From Zymomonas sp. (lineage in GTDB: Bacteria > Pseudomonadota > Alphaproteobacteria > Sphingomonadales > Sphingomonadaceae), in NCBI GenBank assembly GCA_027489105.1, contig JAIYAJ010000132.1, positions 1 through 15,402 of the forward strand: 15,402 bases of DNA, in the 5' to 3' direction. Under the pieces are notes generated by a model. The model saw only the letters and a program-made list of their open reading frames with translations. It searched no databases and was not told the DNA's origin. Shown here one piece after another: positions 1 to 7,305 of this stretch. Each line of letters opens with the position of its first letter. Position 1 is the first letter of the stretch. Both the position numbers and the translations under genes were made by a program.

Positions 1-37
1 CACCGGTACCACGCTCGACGTAACCGGTGGCCGCTGA
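1..37 (+). CDS. C-terminal tail of a probable short-chain dehydrogenase/reductase (SDR), partial
   Basis: Reading from base 2, the frame gives TGTTLDVTGGR followed by TGA at 35-37. SDR enzymes very often end in a pattern of this kind (TG..LDV.GG), which lies just after the last strand of the Rossmann fold. Only about 11 residues are inside the window and the gene runs off the left edge. The assignment is therefore an inference from a short but characteristic ending. If correct, an NAD(P)-dependent alcohol or ketone dehydrogenase is the immediate upstream neighbour of the DUF1838 gene and may belong to the same catabolic unit. Confidence 0.55.
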   Translation, partial: TGTTLDVTGGR

Positions 38-48
38 TCTCGGCCGCC
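26..48 (+). other. Stem-loop over the stop codon of the upstream SDR gene
   Basis: GGTGGCCG (26-33) can pair with CGGCCGCC (41-48) as an 8-bp stem with one G-U pair around a 7-base loop that contains most of the TGA stop. No T-tract follows, so it is not a standard intrinsic terminator. It could slow polymerase or protect the 3' end, or be a chance result of GC-rich coding sequence. Confidence 0.25.
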
Positions 49-183
49 GGACAGGCCCCCGTTTGCTATACAGTTCCGACAGGCGGACAGAGCCGCATTA
101 TCGCAGTCGCCTGAACGCAAATGTCGTCATTCTATAACAAACAAGAGCAGCAGTTTAAGCGCCGTTCAGAGGGATTCAGCCAG

Positions 184-1119
184 ATGACTGCCGACCTGAC
201 TCGTCGTTCCCTAATGTCTGCCCTGCCACTGGCGGCCGGCCTTGCCGCGGTCCCGGCAATAGCGGGAGCAGCCGGCCCAAAGGGCGCGCGCGCGGCATCG
301 CTGCTCATCTCGGACGCCGAAGCCATGGCTCGTCTCGAAGACCCGGCCATCCGCGCCCGCGTTCGGGCCCGTGTCGCCGGATCATGCGAGCAGGAAACGG
401 TAAACATCTTCTACCGGCTCAACATCTATGGGTTCACGGGCGAGGGCAATCTCGAGCCCTTCTTCACGCTCAACCATCTGAGCGTGAACGAGTGGACGCC
501 TTTGCCGGGCAATCGCTACCAGGCCAAGACCTTCGAATGTGGCGTCTATTGCGCGTTCGACACCGATGATGTGCTCGAAGAATGGAAGAACCCGATCACG
601 GGGGAAGTTCGCAAGCCGTTCCAGTTTCTGGGCGGACCTTTCACGGTAACCCACGGCCCCGATGGCATGGTCGCGATGGGTGCCGAACTGACCCCGAAAC
701 CGATGCGTATGGAGGCCTTTGGCGGTACGTTGTTCGTCGGCGCAATGGCGGACATGGCGCGACCTAACCCGATCAGCCCCGAGAAATATCCAAAATTCTC
801 GTCCGGCCCGATCGCTTATTGGGACACGATCTCGACTATTGGCGCCGCTGTCGCTCAGGCATTCGACGACAATGTGAGCTCGGCCGACGCCTTCCACCAT
901 TTTCAGAATCTTGGCTCCTGGCACCCGTGGCTCGGCATGGGATCGCGGCCGGGCCGCACCCATGGTCGCGCCGCTGGCGTGAAGGTGCGGTCACTGGACG
1001 ACATTCCTGCCAAGGCATTGAAAGGCCTGCAGGATCACACTCCGGAGATTTTCGACCGGAAGAGCTGGACCAAGCTGCGCTTCGACACGCTCGACTATAT
1101 GGCTACCAACCCACAGTAA
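184..1119 (+). CDS. DUF1838 family protein with Tat signal peptide
   Basis: This 311-aa protein resembles the DUF1838 family, whose biochemical role is unknown to me. The ATG at 184 is preferred over the in-frame ATG at 121 because AGAGGGA lies about 10 bases upstream of 184, no Shine-Dalgarno precedes 121, and a start at 184 places the twin-arginine motif (TRRSLM, residues 6-11) at the N-terminus. The hydrophobic stretch and AIAGA site at about 12-30 complete a Tat signal, so a folded, possibly cofactor-bearing protein is probably exported to the periplasm. Family-like landmarks are EEWKNPITGE (132-141) and a His/Trp-rich block, SWHPWLGMGSRPG (245-257); both recur in the partial paralogue at the right end of the window. 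The gene sits 147 bases before receptor A on the same strand, suggesting a joint role. The family call is from memory of these motifs. Confidence 0.8.
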   Translation: MTADLTRRSLMSALPLAAGLAAVPAIAGAAGPKGARAASLLISDAEAMARLEDPAIRARVRARVAGSCEQETVNIFYRLNIYGFTGEGNLEPFFTLNHLSVNEWTPLPGNRYQAKTFECGVYCAFDTDDVLEEWKNPITGEVRKPFQFLGGPFTVTHGPDGMVAMGAELTPKPMRMEAFGGTLFVGAMADMARPNPISPEKYPKFSSGPIAYWDTISTIGAAVAQAFDDNVSSADAFHHFQNLGSWHPWLGMGSRPGRTHGRAAGVKVRSLDDIPAKALKGLQDHTPEIFDRKSWTKLRFDTLDYMATNPQ

Positions 1120-1145
1120 TTATTGCCTTTTCATAATCACATCAA

Positions 1146-1244
1146 CCGCTCGCGAGTAGCGGGCCAAACCGCTCGTCCGGAGCGGATCGAGAGCGCGCAA
1201 AGCGCCGTAGCAGGGACGAACCCGGGCGCGATGCCGTCGCCCGG
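1146..1244 (+). promoter_or_regulatory. Structured leader upstream of receptor A (three candidate hairpins)
   Basis: The 147-base gap before receptor A holds three inverted repeats: CCGCT/AGCGG (1146-1150 with 1158-1162), CCGCTC/GAGCGG (1169-1174 with 1180-1185, 5-base loop) and CCGGGCG/CGCCCGG (1222-1228 with 1238-1244, 9-base loop). None is followed by a T-tract, so they are not clear terminators. The last ends 9 bases before the AAGGGGA ribosome-binding site at 1254-1260, where it could affect translation or mRNA stability. I recognise no known riboswitch and found no convincing -35/-10 pair. Confidence 0.3.
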
Positions 1245-1266
1245 CAAACAACAAAGGGGAAATATC

Positions 1267-3789
1267 ATGAACGATGCTATCCTGAAGCGTTCTTTCGCTT
1301 CGGTTTCGACGGTTTCGATGATGGTGGCGCTCGGCGTTGCCATGCCGGCCCATGCCGAAGGCGCCGCAGAAACGGAGTCCGCGACTGCAGCCGGCGAAAT
1401 CGTGGTCACGGCGCGCAAGCGCGAGGAAACTTTGCTGCAGACGCCGGTCACGCTTTCGGTGCTGACCAGCGAGGAGCTCGAGAAGCGCGCTGTCGTCTCG
1501 GTCGCCGATCTCGCTGCCAACACGCCCGGCTTCACCATCAACAACAATGCGTCGGGCCGTGCCGACCGGTCGTTCCAGCAGATCATCCTGCGCGGTTTCA
1601 CCCCATCGGGCGTACTCTCCACCACGACCTCGATGTTCATCGACGGCGTGGCCGTGGCATCGCCCTCGATGCTCAACTCCGTCGGCACACCCGAACGGGT
1701 CGAAGTGCTGAAGGGCCCGCAGAGCGCCTATTTCGGACGCAACACCTTTGCCGGCGCCATCAATATCGTCAACAAGACCCCCAGCGATCAGTGGGGAGGC
1801 GCGATCACCGGGATGCTCGGCACCCGCAAGAACTATCGGCTGCGGGCTGAAGTGGAAGGCCCGATCCTAGGCGATCTGCTTACCTTCCGCCTGACCGGCG
1901 ATCGCTGGGCCAAGGATGGTTCGTGGAAGAATGCTTATGATGGCGGCACGCTGGGCGACCAGCAGAGCACGAGCGGCACGCTACTGATCGTAGCCAAGCC
2001 CACCGAACGCTTGACGATCAAGGCATTCGGTTTCTATGCGGAAGATAAGGATGGCGTCGCCGCCAATACGCGGCTGAACGCGCAGAATGTGACGACCGCG
2101 CCCAACTATCTCGACAGCACCGGCACGCTGTTGCTGCGTGGCCAGTCCAACTGCACCCTTACGGGTGATGTCGATGGTCTTCCCGGTGGGGCAACGATCC
2201 AGCTTCCCTATTTCTGCGGCGTGACGCCGGGCCTCGTCAACCCGGTTTCGTCGAACACGCTCAAGGACTCGTTCATCGCGAACTTCCTGGCCTCTCCGCG
2301 TGGCCGGATCCTCTCTCCATCGCAGGGCACGCAGGATTACGGTCTGTTCCGACAGTCCTACCACCTGCACACCACGCTCGACTACGAACTGTCCGACGCG
2401 CTTTCGGTCTCGCTGCTGGCAGGCTATAACAACGAGCATTGGAGCCAGCTGTCCGATCTCGACGGCTATGACACCACCGCCCTTGGCAATCCCTTTGGCG
2501 GCCCCAACTCGCGCAGCTATTTCGACTTCCCGTTCCTCGTCGAGCGCGAACAACTCGACCATTCGTTCGAAGGGCGGGTTAACTATGAGTTTGGCCGGAT
2601 CAGCGGCGTGGTCGGCGCCAGCCTGCTCGATGCCAAGGTGCGTTCGGACCTCGGTGGCGGCAACGGTGCCTTGGGCATCAGCGTGTTCCCGACCGCCAGC
2701 GGCTTCGATCGCGCCAAGACCATTGGCGCCTTCTTCGGAACCACATTCGAGGCAACCGACGCACTCTCGCTCAGCATCGAAGGTCGCTATCAGATCGATA
2801 CGCTCTATGCCTATGTCGGCCCGGCTGGGCTGACGCTGAACAGCAGCATCTATCTCCCGGCTGGAACCTATACCGCGGACTCGTTGCTGACGAAGCGCAC
2901 CTATAAGAACTTTCTCCCGCGTGCGATCGTCAACTATCAGATCAATCCCGATCTGATGGTCTATGCATCGGCGGCCAAGGGCGTGAATCCGGGATCGTTC
3001 AGCACCGGCATCATCAACCAGTCGGCAACCGTGCAGCAGGCGGCCAAGGCCGCCGGCATCACGCTGTCGGTCGATCCGGAAAAGGTCACCAACTATGAGG
3101 TGGGCGTGAAGGGGCGTGCGCTCGGGGGCAAGGCCACCTTCACCTTGGCCGGATATTATGCAAAGTGGCGCGACCAGATCAACCAGATCCTGGTGATCGT
3201 TCCCGACCCCACTGTGCTCAATCCGAACAATCAGACCTTCGTCAGCGGTAACGCGAACTCGGGCGCGGTCGATCTCTACGGCATCGAGGGCGACGTTGCC
3301 CTGCGCGTGAACGATCTGATCAAGCTGAGCGCCGCAGGCGCCATCAACCTCAGCGACATCAAGCGCTTCTCGGGCCGTGCGGTCAGCCAGTTGACCGGTG
3401 TGTTCGACTTTTCCGGCAAGGAACAGCCCCTTGCATCGAAATATTCGGCCACCGCAGCGGTCGAGTTCGGTGGCAACATCCGCGGCGTCGAGGACGGCAC
3501 CTGGTTTGCCCGCACCGACTGGAACTACAAGTCGGGCGTGTGGTCCAATCAGGCCAACGTCGTGCGCACGCCAGATCGCCACGTGGTGAACTTCCGCACG
3601 GGTGTCGGCAAAGGCAAAGTCAGCCTCGAACTGTTCGTGACCAATGTGTTCAACAACAAGAACTACACGAGCATTGCCGACAACTTCACCTTCACTCCGA
3701 CCTTCGGGCGCACCGCCTATAGTTCGGCGCTGCTGGTCGGTCTGCCCGAACTGCGCACCGCAGGCGTGCAGATGAAAGTCGCCTTCTGA
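1267..3789 (+). CDS. TonB-dependent receptor (receptor A)
   Basis: This 840-aa outer-membrane active transporter would import a bulky substrate using TonB-ExbBD energy. The start at 1267 is fixed by AAGGGGA at 1254-1260 and a Sec signal peptide ending at AHA (residue 30); the frame is open upstream to 1123 but encodes nothing signal-like. A TonB-box-like EIVVTA occurs at 44-49. The plug domain follows, with LRGFTPSG (108-115), FIDGV (124-128), VEVLKGPQSAYFGRN (145-159) and AGAINIV (162-168). The remainder is the beta-barrel, ending in the terminal aromatic residue (VAF) usual for outer-membrane proteins. The mature protein has only two cysteines, 296 and 317, about 20 residues apart in one barrel loop and probably disulfide-bonded. 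It is clearly paralogous to receptor B (8990-11572): plug motifs and the terminal GLPELRT segment match. The substrate is unknown. It is followed by a strong intrinsic terminator. Confidence 0.95.
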   Translation: MNDAILKRSFASVSTVSMMVALGVAMPAHAEGAAETESATAAGEIVVTARKREETLLQTPVTLSVLTSEELEKRAVVSVADLAANTPGFTINNNASGRADRSFQQIILRGFTPSGVLSTTTSMFIDGVAVASPSMLNSVGTPERVEVLKGPQSAYFGRNTFAGAINIVNKTPSDQWGGAITGMLGTRKNYRLRAEVEGPILGDLLTFRLTGDRWAKDGSWKNAYDGGTLGDQQSTSGTLLIVAKPTERLTIKAFGFYAEDKDGVAANTRLNAQNVTTAPNYLDSTGTLLLRGQSNCTLTGDVDGLPGGATIQLPYFCGVTPGLVNPVSSNTLKDSFIANFLASPRGRILSPSQGTQDYGLFRQSYHLHTTLDYELSDALSVSLLAGYNNEHWSQLSDLDGYDTTALGNPFGGPNSRSYFDFPFLVEREQLDHSFEGRVNYEFGRISGVVGASLLDAKVRSDLGGGNGALGISVFPTASGFDRAKTIGAFFGTTFEATDALSLSIEGRYQIDTLYAYVGPAGLTLNSSIYLPAGTYTADSLLTKRTYKNFLPRAIVNYQINPDLMVYASAAKGVNPGSFSTGIINQSATVQQAAKAAGITLSVDPEKVTNYEVGVKGRALGGKATFTLAGYYAKWRDQINQILVIVPDPTVLNPNNQTFVSGNANSGAVDLYGIEGDVALRVNDLIKLSAAGAINLSDIKRFSGRAVSQLTGVFDFSGKEQPLASKYSATAAVEFGGNIRGVEDGTWFARTDWNYKSGVWSNQANVVRTPDRHVVNFRTGVGKGKVSLELFVTNVFNNKNYTSIADNFTFTPTFGRTAYSSALLVGLPELRTAGVQMKVAF

Positions 3790-3824
3790 GATCAGGACCA
3801 TCTCACGAATAGCAAAGACAAGCT

Positions 3825-3854
3825 GGGTCGGGCGTGCAGACGTCCGGCCCTTTT
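3825..3854 (+). terminator. Rho-independent terminator after receptor A
   Basis: The left arm GGGTCGGGCGT (3825-3835) and right arm ACGTCCGGCCC (3840-3850) form an 11-bp stem with two G-U pairs around the loop GCAG, followed by TTTT (3851-3854). It lies 35 bases after the receptor stop and 24 bases before the esterase start. The esterase is therefore expressed by read-through or from a promoter overlapping this short gap. The analogous element follows receptor B. Confidence 0.85.
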
Positions 3855-3878
3855 GTCGTCAAACAGGGAGCTTGACGA

Positions 3879-5429
3879 ATGAAGGTCTTTCTCTTCGCCC
3901 TGGCGGTGCTGGGCGCCCCAGTCTCGGTCGGCGCCGCGAGTCCGCAGGCCATCACCGCGACCGGTGCAGTCGTGGGTCTGCTGGAAGGCGATGTCGCGCA
4001 GTTTCGCGGCATTCCCTATGCGGCCCCACCGTTGGGCACCAATCGCTGGCGCAGTCCGCAGCCGGCCGCTTCGTGGAGCGGCGCGCGTACGGCGACCGAC
4101 TTCGCCCATGATTGCATGCAGAACCCCTCTCCCGGCGACGAAGCGCCGCTGCGCACGACACCATCTGAAGACTGCCTGTATCTCAACGTCTGGAAGCCCG
4201 CTTCCGCGAAGCCAAACTCTGGCTTGCCTGTACTCGTCTGGATCTATGGCGGCGCCTTCGTAACGGGCGGCACCTCCCCTGCCATTTACGACGGCTCGGC
4301 CTTCGCCCGGTCCGGCGTAGTGTTCGTGAGCTTCAACTATCGGCTCGGCCGGTTCGGCTTCTTCTCGCACCCCGCGCTCGCCGCCGAGGCGGGCAAGCCG
4401 GTCGGCAATTTCGCGATGGAAGACATGGTCGCGGCGCTGAACTGGGTGCGGCGGAACATCGCCGGCTTCGGGGGCGATCCGGCGCGCGTCACGATCATGG
4501 GCGAGAGCGCCGGTGGCACGGCGGTGATCAACCTGATGACGATGCCGTCGGCGCGCGGGTTGTTTCACGGCGCGATCGCCATGTCCGGCGGTGGGCGCTC
4601 GCTTCTCCCCACCGCATCGATCGAACAGGGCGAACAGGTCGGAATAGACTTTGCCGCGCGCCACGGAATTTCCGATAGCGGCGCCAGAGGTCTCGCCGCC
4701 CTTCGAGCCCTCCCCTCTGCGACGGTGCAGGGCTCGAACCTGTTTGCCGAGCGCTTCGCGACACCGCCCACCTATGTCGGTGGCTTCGTGGCGGAAGGGA
4801 CGGTGCTTGCCGGCCTGAGCGACAAGCTGATGGATGCGGGCAAGATCGCGCCGGTATCGGTGATGATCGGCATGACCAGCGCCGACGCCGGGATCAGTTT
4901 CGCACGGGACAAGGACACCCTGTTCGCCAGCTTCGGCGCGCAGGGCCCGGCCCTCCGCAAGGCCTATGACCCCGATGGCAGCGCCGATTTCCGTGACCTT
5001 TCCCGCCACCTTACCGGCGATCACTATATGGGCGAACCGGCGCGCTTCGTAGCGCGCCATGCGCTGGCAGCCGGTCGGAAAGCCTATGTCTATCGCTTCG
5101 GCTATGTCGCGGAAAGCAAGCGCGCCGAGTGGAAGGCCGGCGCCCCCCATGCCACCGACATTCCCTATTTCTTTGATACGGTCGCCGCTCGCTATGGAAC
5201 CGACACGACCGCGCAGGACAGGAAGGCGGCCGCGCTCGCCAACGCCTATGTGGTCAATTTCGTGAAGTCCGGCGATCCCAACGGAAAGGCCCTGCCCCGC
5301 TGGCCCGCCTATGACCGCGCGAACGAGGCCCTGCTCCAGCACGATATGAACGGCAACGCCACGGCAAGCTTCGATCCGTTCAAGGAGAAGCTCGACCTGA
5401 TCGAAGCCTTCGCGACGACGCAGCCTTAG
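3879..5429 (+). CDS. Exported type-B carboxylesterase (COesterase family)
   Basis: This 516-aa serine hydrolase probably cleaves carboxylic esters in the periplasm. A signal peptide (about 1-20, ending SVGA) precedes the family signatures: FRGIPYAAPP (42-51), SEDCLYLNVW (96-105), oxyanion-hole YGGAF (123-127) and nucleophile elbow GESAGG with Ser210 (208-213). The catalytic His is probably His424 in PHATDIPY (423-430). Cys79 and Cys99 match the N-terminal disulfide common in the family. The segment where the catalytic Glu is expected reads TSADAG (333-338), with Ala337 at the usual Glu position and Asp336 just before it; Asp may serve, or the residue is lost. AGGGAG at 3865-3870 supports the start, 8 bases on. 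The gene lies downstream of receptor A on the same strand, and its end overlaps the convergent SUMF1-fold gene by 4 bases. Ester specificity cannot be deduced. Confidence 0.93.
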   Translation: MKVFLFALAVLGAPVSVGAASPQAITATGAVVGLLEGDVAQFRGIPYAAPPLGTNRWRSPQPAASWSGARTATDFAHDCMQNPSPGDEAPLRTTPSEDCLYLNVWKPASAKPNSGLPVLVWIYGGAFVTGGTSPAIYDGSAFARSGVVFVSFNYRLGRFGFFSHPALAAEAGKPVGNFAMEDMVAALNWVRRNIAGFGGDPARVTIMGESAGGTAVINLMTMPSARGLFHGAIAMSGGGRSLLPTASIEQGEQVGIDFAARHGISDSGARGLAALRALPSATVQGSNLFAERFATPPTYVGGFVAEGTVLAGLSDKLMDAGKIAPVSVMIGMTSADAGISFARDKDTLFASFGAQGPALRKAYDPDGSADFRDLSRHLTGDHYMGEPARFVARHALAAGRKAYVYRFGYVAESKRAEWKAGAPHATDIPYFFDTVAARYGTDTTAQDRKAAALANAYVVNFVKSGDPNGKALPRWPAYDRANEALLQHDMNGNATASFDPFKEKLDLIEAFATTQP

Positions 5430-6277
5430 TCCTGCGGCAGGTCTCGGGCGACGCGGAAGCCGAGATGATTATTGCGCGCGCCCGGCGGATCGCCGATCCG
5501 CTGGGCGACGCGAACGCTCCAGCCCGACAGGCTCCAGCCACCGCCCCGCACATTGCGCAGCGTGCAGGAGCCGCTCAGCCAGGCCGAGCCGTCGACGGGC
5601 GCGCCGACATAATCCTCATGGTGGCAATCGTCGACCCACTGCGCGACATTGGCGGTCATGTCGTGCAAACCGAAGCGGTTCGGCGGATAGGAGCCGACCG
5701 GCGTGGTGCGGTCGTGATGATTGCCGTAATTGGCCTTCGACGGGTCGATTTCATTGCCGAACGGATACCAGCTCTCCGTTCCCGCGCGGCCCGCATATTC
5801 CCATTCGGCTTCCGACAGCAGGCGATAACGCTGCCCCGTGTGGCGCGACAACCAGGCGACATAGGCCTGGGCATCGGCAAAGTTGACGTTGATCACCGGA
5901 CGGCGGCCGCGTCCCCAGCCTGCATCATCGGGGCGGTAGCCGTTGCATCCGCCATCGGCGAGACAGGCATCCCACTCGTCGAAGGTCACCGCATAGCGCC
6001 CGACCGCATAGCGATAGCCGATCGCAACCTTGTGGCGAGGCTCCTCCATCCGGTCGAACATCGCCAGCACGCCCAGCGTGCGGCGCTCTTCCGCCGTCGA
6101 TCCCATGACGAAGCTGCCCGGCGGGATCACCACCATCTCCGGACAGTCGCGGCAGTCGGCGAATGCCGCGCCCGCCACCACCGGGGGAAAGCGCGGCGCT
6201 GGCGCTGCGACATTGGGCGGTACATAGCCATTGGCGGGCGGCGTGGCGGCGGCGAGCGCCGCGAGCAGCAAAAACAT
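5426..6277 (-). CDS. SUMF1/FGE-fold exported protein lacking the FGE copper cysteines
   Basis: This 283-aa protein has the formylglycine-generating-enzyme (SUMF1, FGE-sulfatase) fold. A short signal-like N-terminus (MFLLLAALAAA) is followed by MVVIPPGSFVMGS (48-60), VNFADAQAYVAWLS (131-144), RLLSEAEWEYAGRAG (152-166), PFGNE (172-176), NVAQWVDDC (210-218) and RNVRGGGWS (241-249), ending GFRVARDL. True FGEs have two copper-binding cysteines just after the RGGS block; here that segment reads SLSGWSVRVAQR and contains none, and no sulfatase is present. It is therefore unlikely to be a sulfatase activator. Six cysteines elsewhere (42, 45, 105, 111, 218, 238) suggest periplasmic disulfides. The start at 6277 is preferred over upstream in-frame ATGs because GGAG lies 7 bases before it and it begins 2 bases after the oxidoreductase stop. 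It is the last gene of the minus-strand operon. Function unknown. Confidence 0.85.
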   Translation of the reverse strand: MFLLLAALAAATPPANGYVPPNVAAPAPRFPPVVAGAAFADCRDCPEMVVIPPGSFVMGSTAEERRTLGVLAMFDRMEEPRHKVAIGYRYAVGRYAVTFDEWDACLADGGCNGYRPDDAGWGRGRRPVINVNFADAQAYVAWLSRHTGQRYRLLSEAEWEYAGRAGTESWYPFGNEIDPSKANYGNHHDRTTPVGSYPPNRFGLHDMTANVAQWVDDCHHEDYVGAPVDGSAWLSGSCTLRNVRGGGWSLSGWSVRVAQRIGDPPGARNNHLGFRVARDLPQD

Positions 6278-6279
6278 CG

Positions 6280-7305
6280 TCAGGCTCCGATCGGCGGGTC
6301 GATCGCACCGGCGCTCGTCGCTCGCGCGGCGGCCTTGACCCGGTCGATGAGGTCGATCAGCCGCGCAGCGTCGCGGCCGGTCGGACACCGATGTGCCTCG
6401 CCCCGGACCGCGGCAGCGAACTCGCGCAGTTGCTGCGTGAAGAAATGGCCGAGCTTGCGGCCACCCATAGCCGTAGGTTCGATCAGCACACCGGGTGGCG
6501 GAGATACGAGAATCTCTCCGTTCCACTTCAATATCTCGCCGTCCTCGATCTCGGCTACGCCCTCGGAGAAATGAAGGATCTTGCGGTCGAACACCCGGCG
6601 CTGATTGTAGGAGATGTGCACGCTCGCCATGCGACGGCCCGGATAGCCGAGCAGGATCATCGCCTCATCCTCCCCCTGCCAGCCCATCTGCCAGCGCGCG
6701 GCCTCGACCTGCACCCGCAGCGGATCGTCGTCGCCCATGACGAGTTGGACGAAATCGAGCGAGTGCGGCGCGAACAGAGACAGGATCAGCCCCTGTTCAG
6801 CAGTGCGTTCGGCCCACCAGGGCGCTTGCGGTCCGTCCCAGAATACGCAGGAAGAGACCTCCACCGCGCGCAGAGCGCCCCAGTCCGGCATGGTGTCGAC
6901 CAGCGTCGCGACGGCCGCATTATGGCGATAGGTGTGTCCGGCAGCCAGCACCAGCCCGCGCCGCTCGGCTTCCTCTGCCAGCGCGCGTGCCTCCGCACCG
7001 CTTTCCGCAAGCGGCTTTTCCACGAGCACATGCTTGCCGGCGCGGAGCGCGGCGAGGCTTTGCAGTCCATGCAGCGCGTTGGGACTCGCGATCAGCACCG
7101 CATCGACCGCCGGCAGGGCAAGCGCTTCTGCCAGATCGGTGAACGGCTTGGCGGCGAAGGGGGCTCCTGCCCGTTCGGCGGCGGCCCTGTCGCTGTCGAC
7201 CGTCGCGACCAGGCGCAGCGCGTCGCCAGCGCCGTCCAGCGCAGCCAGATGGGCACCCGATATGCGACCGCAGCCGATCAGCAGCAGGCCAATAGGTTCA
7301 GGCAT
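6280..7305 (-). CDS. Gfo/Idh/MocA family NAD(P)-dependent oxidoreductase
   Basis: This 341-aa cytoplasmic dehydrogenase belongs to a family that oxidises or reduces sugars, inositols and related polyols. The N-terminal Rossmann domain has GCGRISGAH (11-19), the ASPNALH segment (73-79) and the family hallmark VEKPLA (95-100) with catalytic Lys97. The C-terminal alpha/beta domain has APHSLD (179-184) with His181. In inositol dehydrogenase an Asp lies four residues before that His; here the position is Leu177, so one member of the usual Lys/Asp/His set appears replaced. The ATG overlaps the 3' end of the upstream symporter gene by 8 bases, and the downstream SUMF1-fold gene starts 2 bases after its stop, so all three are probably one transcript with coupled translation. 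A weak GGGGA lies about 10 bases before the start. The substrate is unknown; transporter context suggests a sugar-like compound. Confidence 0.92.
   Translation of the reverse strand: MPEPIGLLLIGCGRISGAHLAALDGAGDALRLVATVDSDRAAAERAGAPFAAKPFTDLAEALALPAVDAVLIASPNALHGLQSLAALRAGKHVLVEKPLAESGAEARALAEEAERRGLVLAAGHTYRHNAAVATLVDTMPDWGALRAVEVSSCVFWDGPQAPWWAERTAEQGLILSLFAPHSLDFVQLVMGDDDPLRVQVEAARWQMGWQGEDEAMILLGYPGRRMASVHISYNQRRVFDRKILHFSEGVAEIEDGEILKWNGEILVSPPPGVLIEPTAMGGRKLGHFFTQQLREFAAAVRGEAHRCPTGRDAARLIDLIDRVKAAARATSAGAIDPPIGA

Noticed and set aside
1..29. Inverted repeat CACCGGT...ACCGGTG
   Set aside because: Both arms fall on Thr-Gly codons (ACC GGT) of the SDR C-terminus, so the repeat is explained by coding sequence.
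61..75. TATACA at 67-72 as a -10 promoter element for the first DUF1838 gene
   Set aside because: No -35-like sequence lies 16-18 bases upstream, so a single hexamer is not enough to call a promoter.
1123..1266. Upstream extension of receptor A to base 1123
   Set aside because: The added residues are not signal-like, and AAGGGGA at 1254-1260 with a clear signal peptide fixes the start at 1267.
1981..3801. A 606-codon open frame on the minus strand opposite receptor A
   Set aside because: It is an antisense shadow of a clear TonB receptor gene in GC-rich DNA. Its product lacks recognisable domains and has shadow-like composition (rich in Arg, His, Ile-Asp repeats).
3792..5342. A 516-codon minus-strand open frame opposite the carboxylesterase
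   Set aside because: The plus-strand frame carries all the esterase motifs in order. The antisense product shows none and is Arg/Gly/His-rich.
1267..5429. Resemblance to a fumonisin-type degradation cluster (receptor plus carboxylesterase)
   Set aside because: Only two common families are shared. The aminotransferase that defines that pathway is absent, and TonB receptors beside esterases are frequent in sphingomonads.
5426..6277. Calling the SUMF1-fold protein a sulfatase-activating enzyme
   Set aside because: The copper-binding cysteines are absent and no sulfatase gene is nearby.
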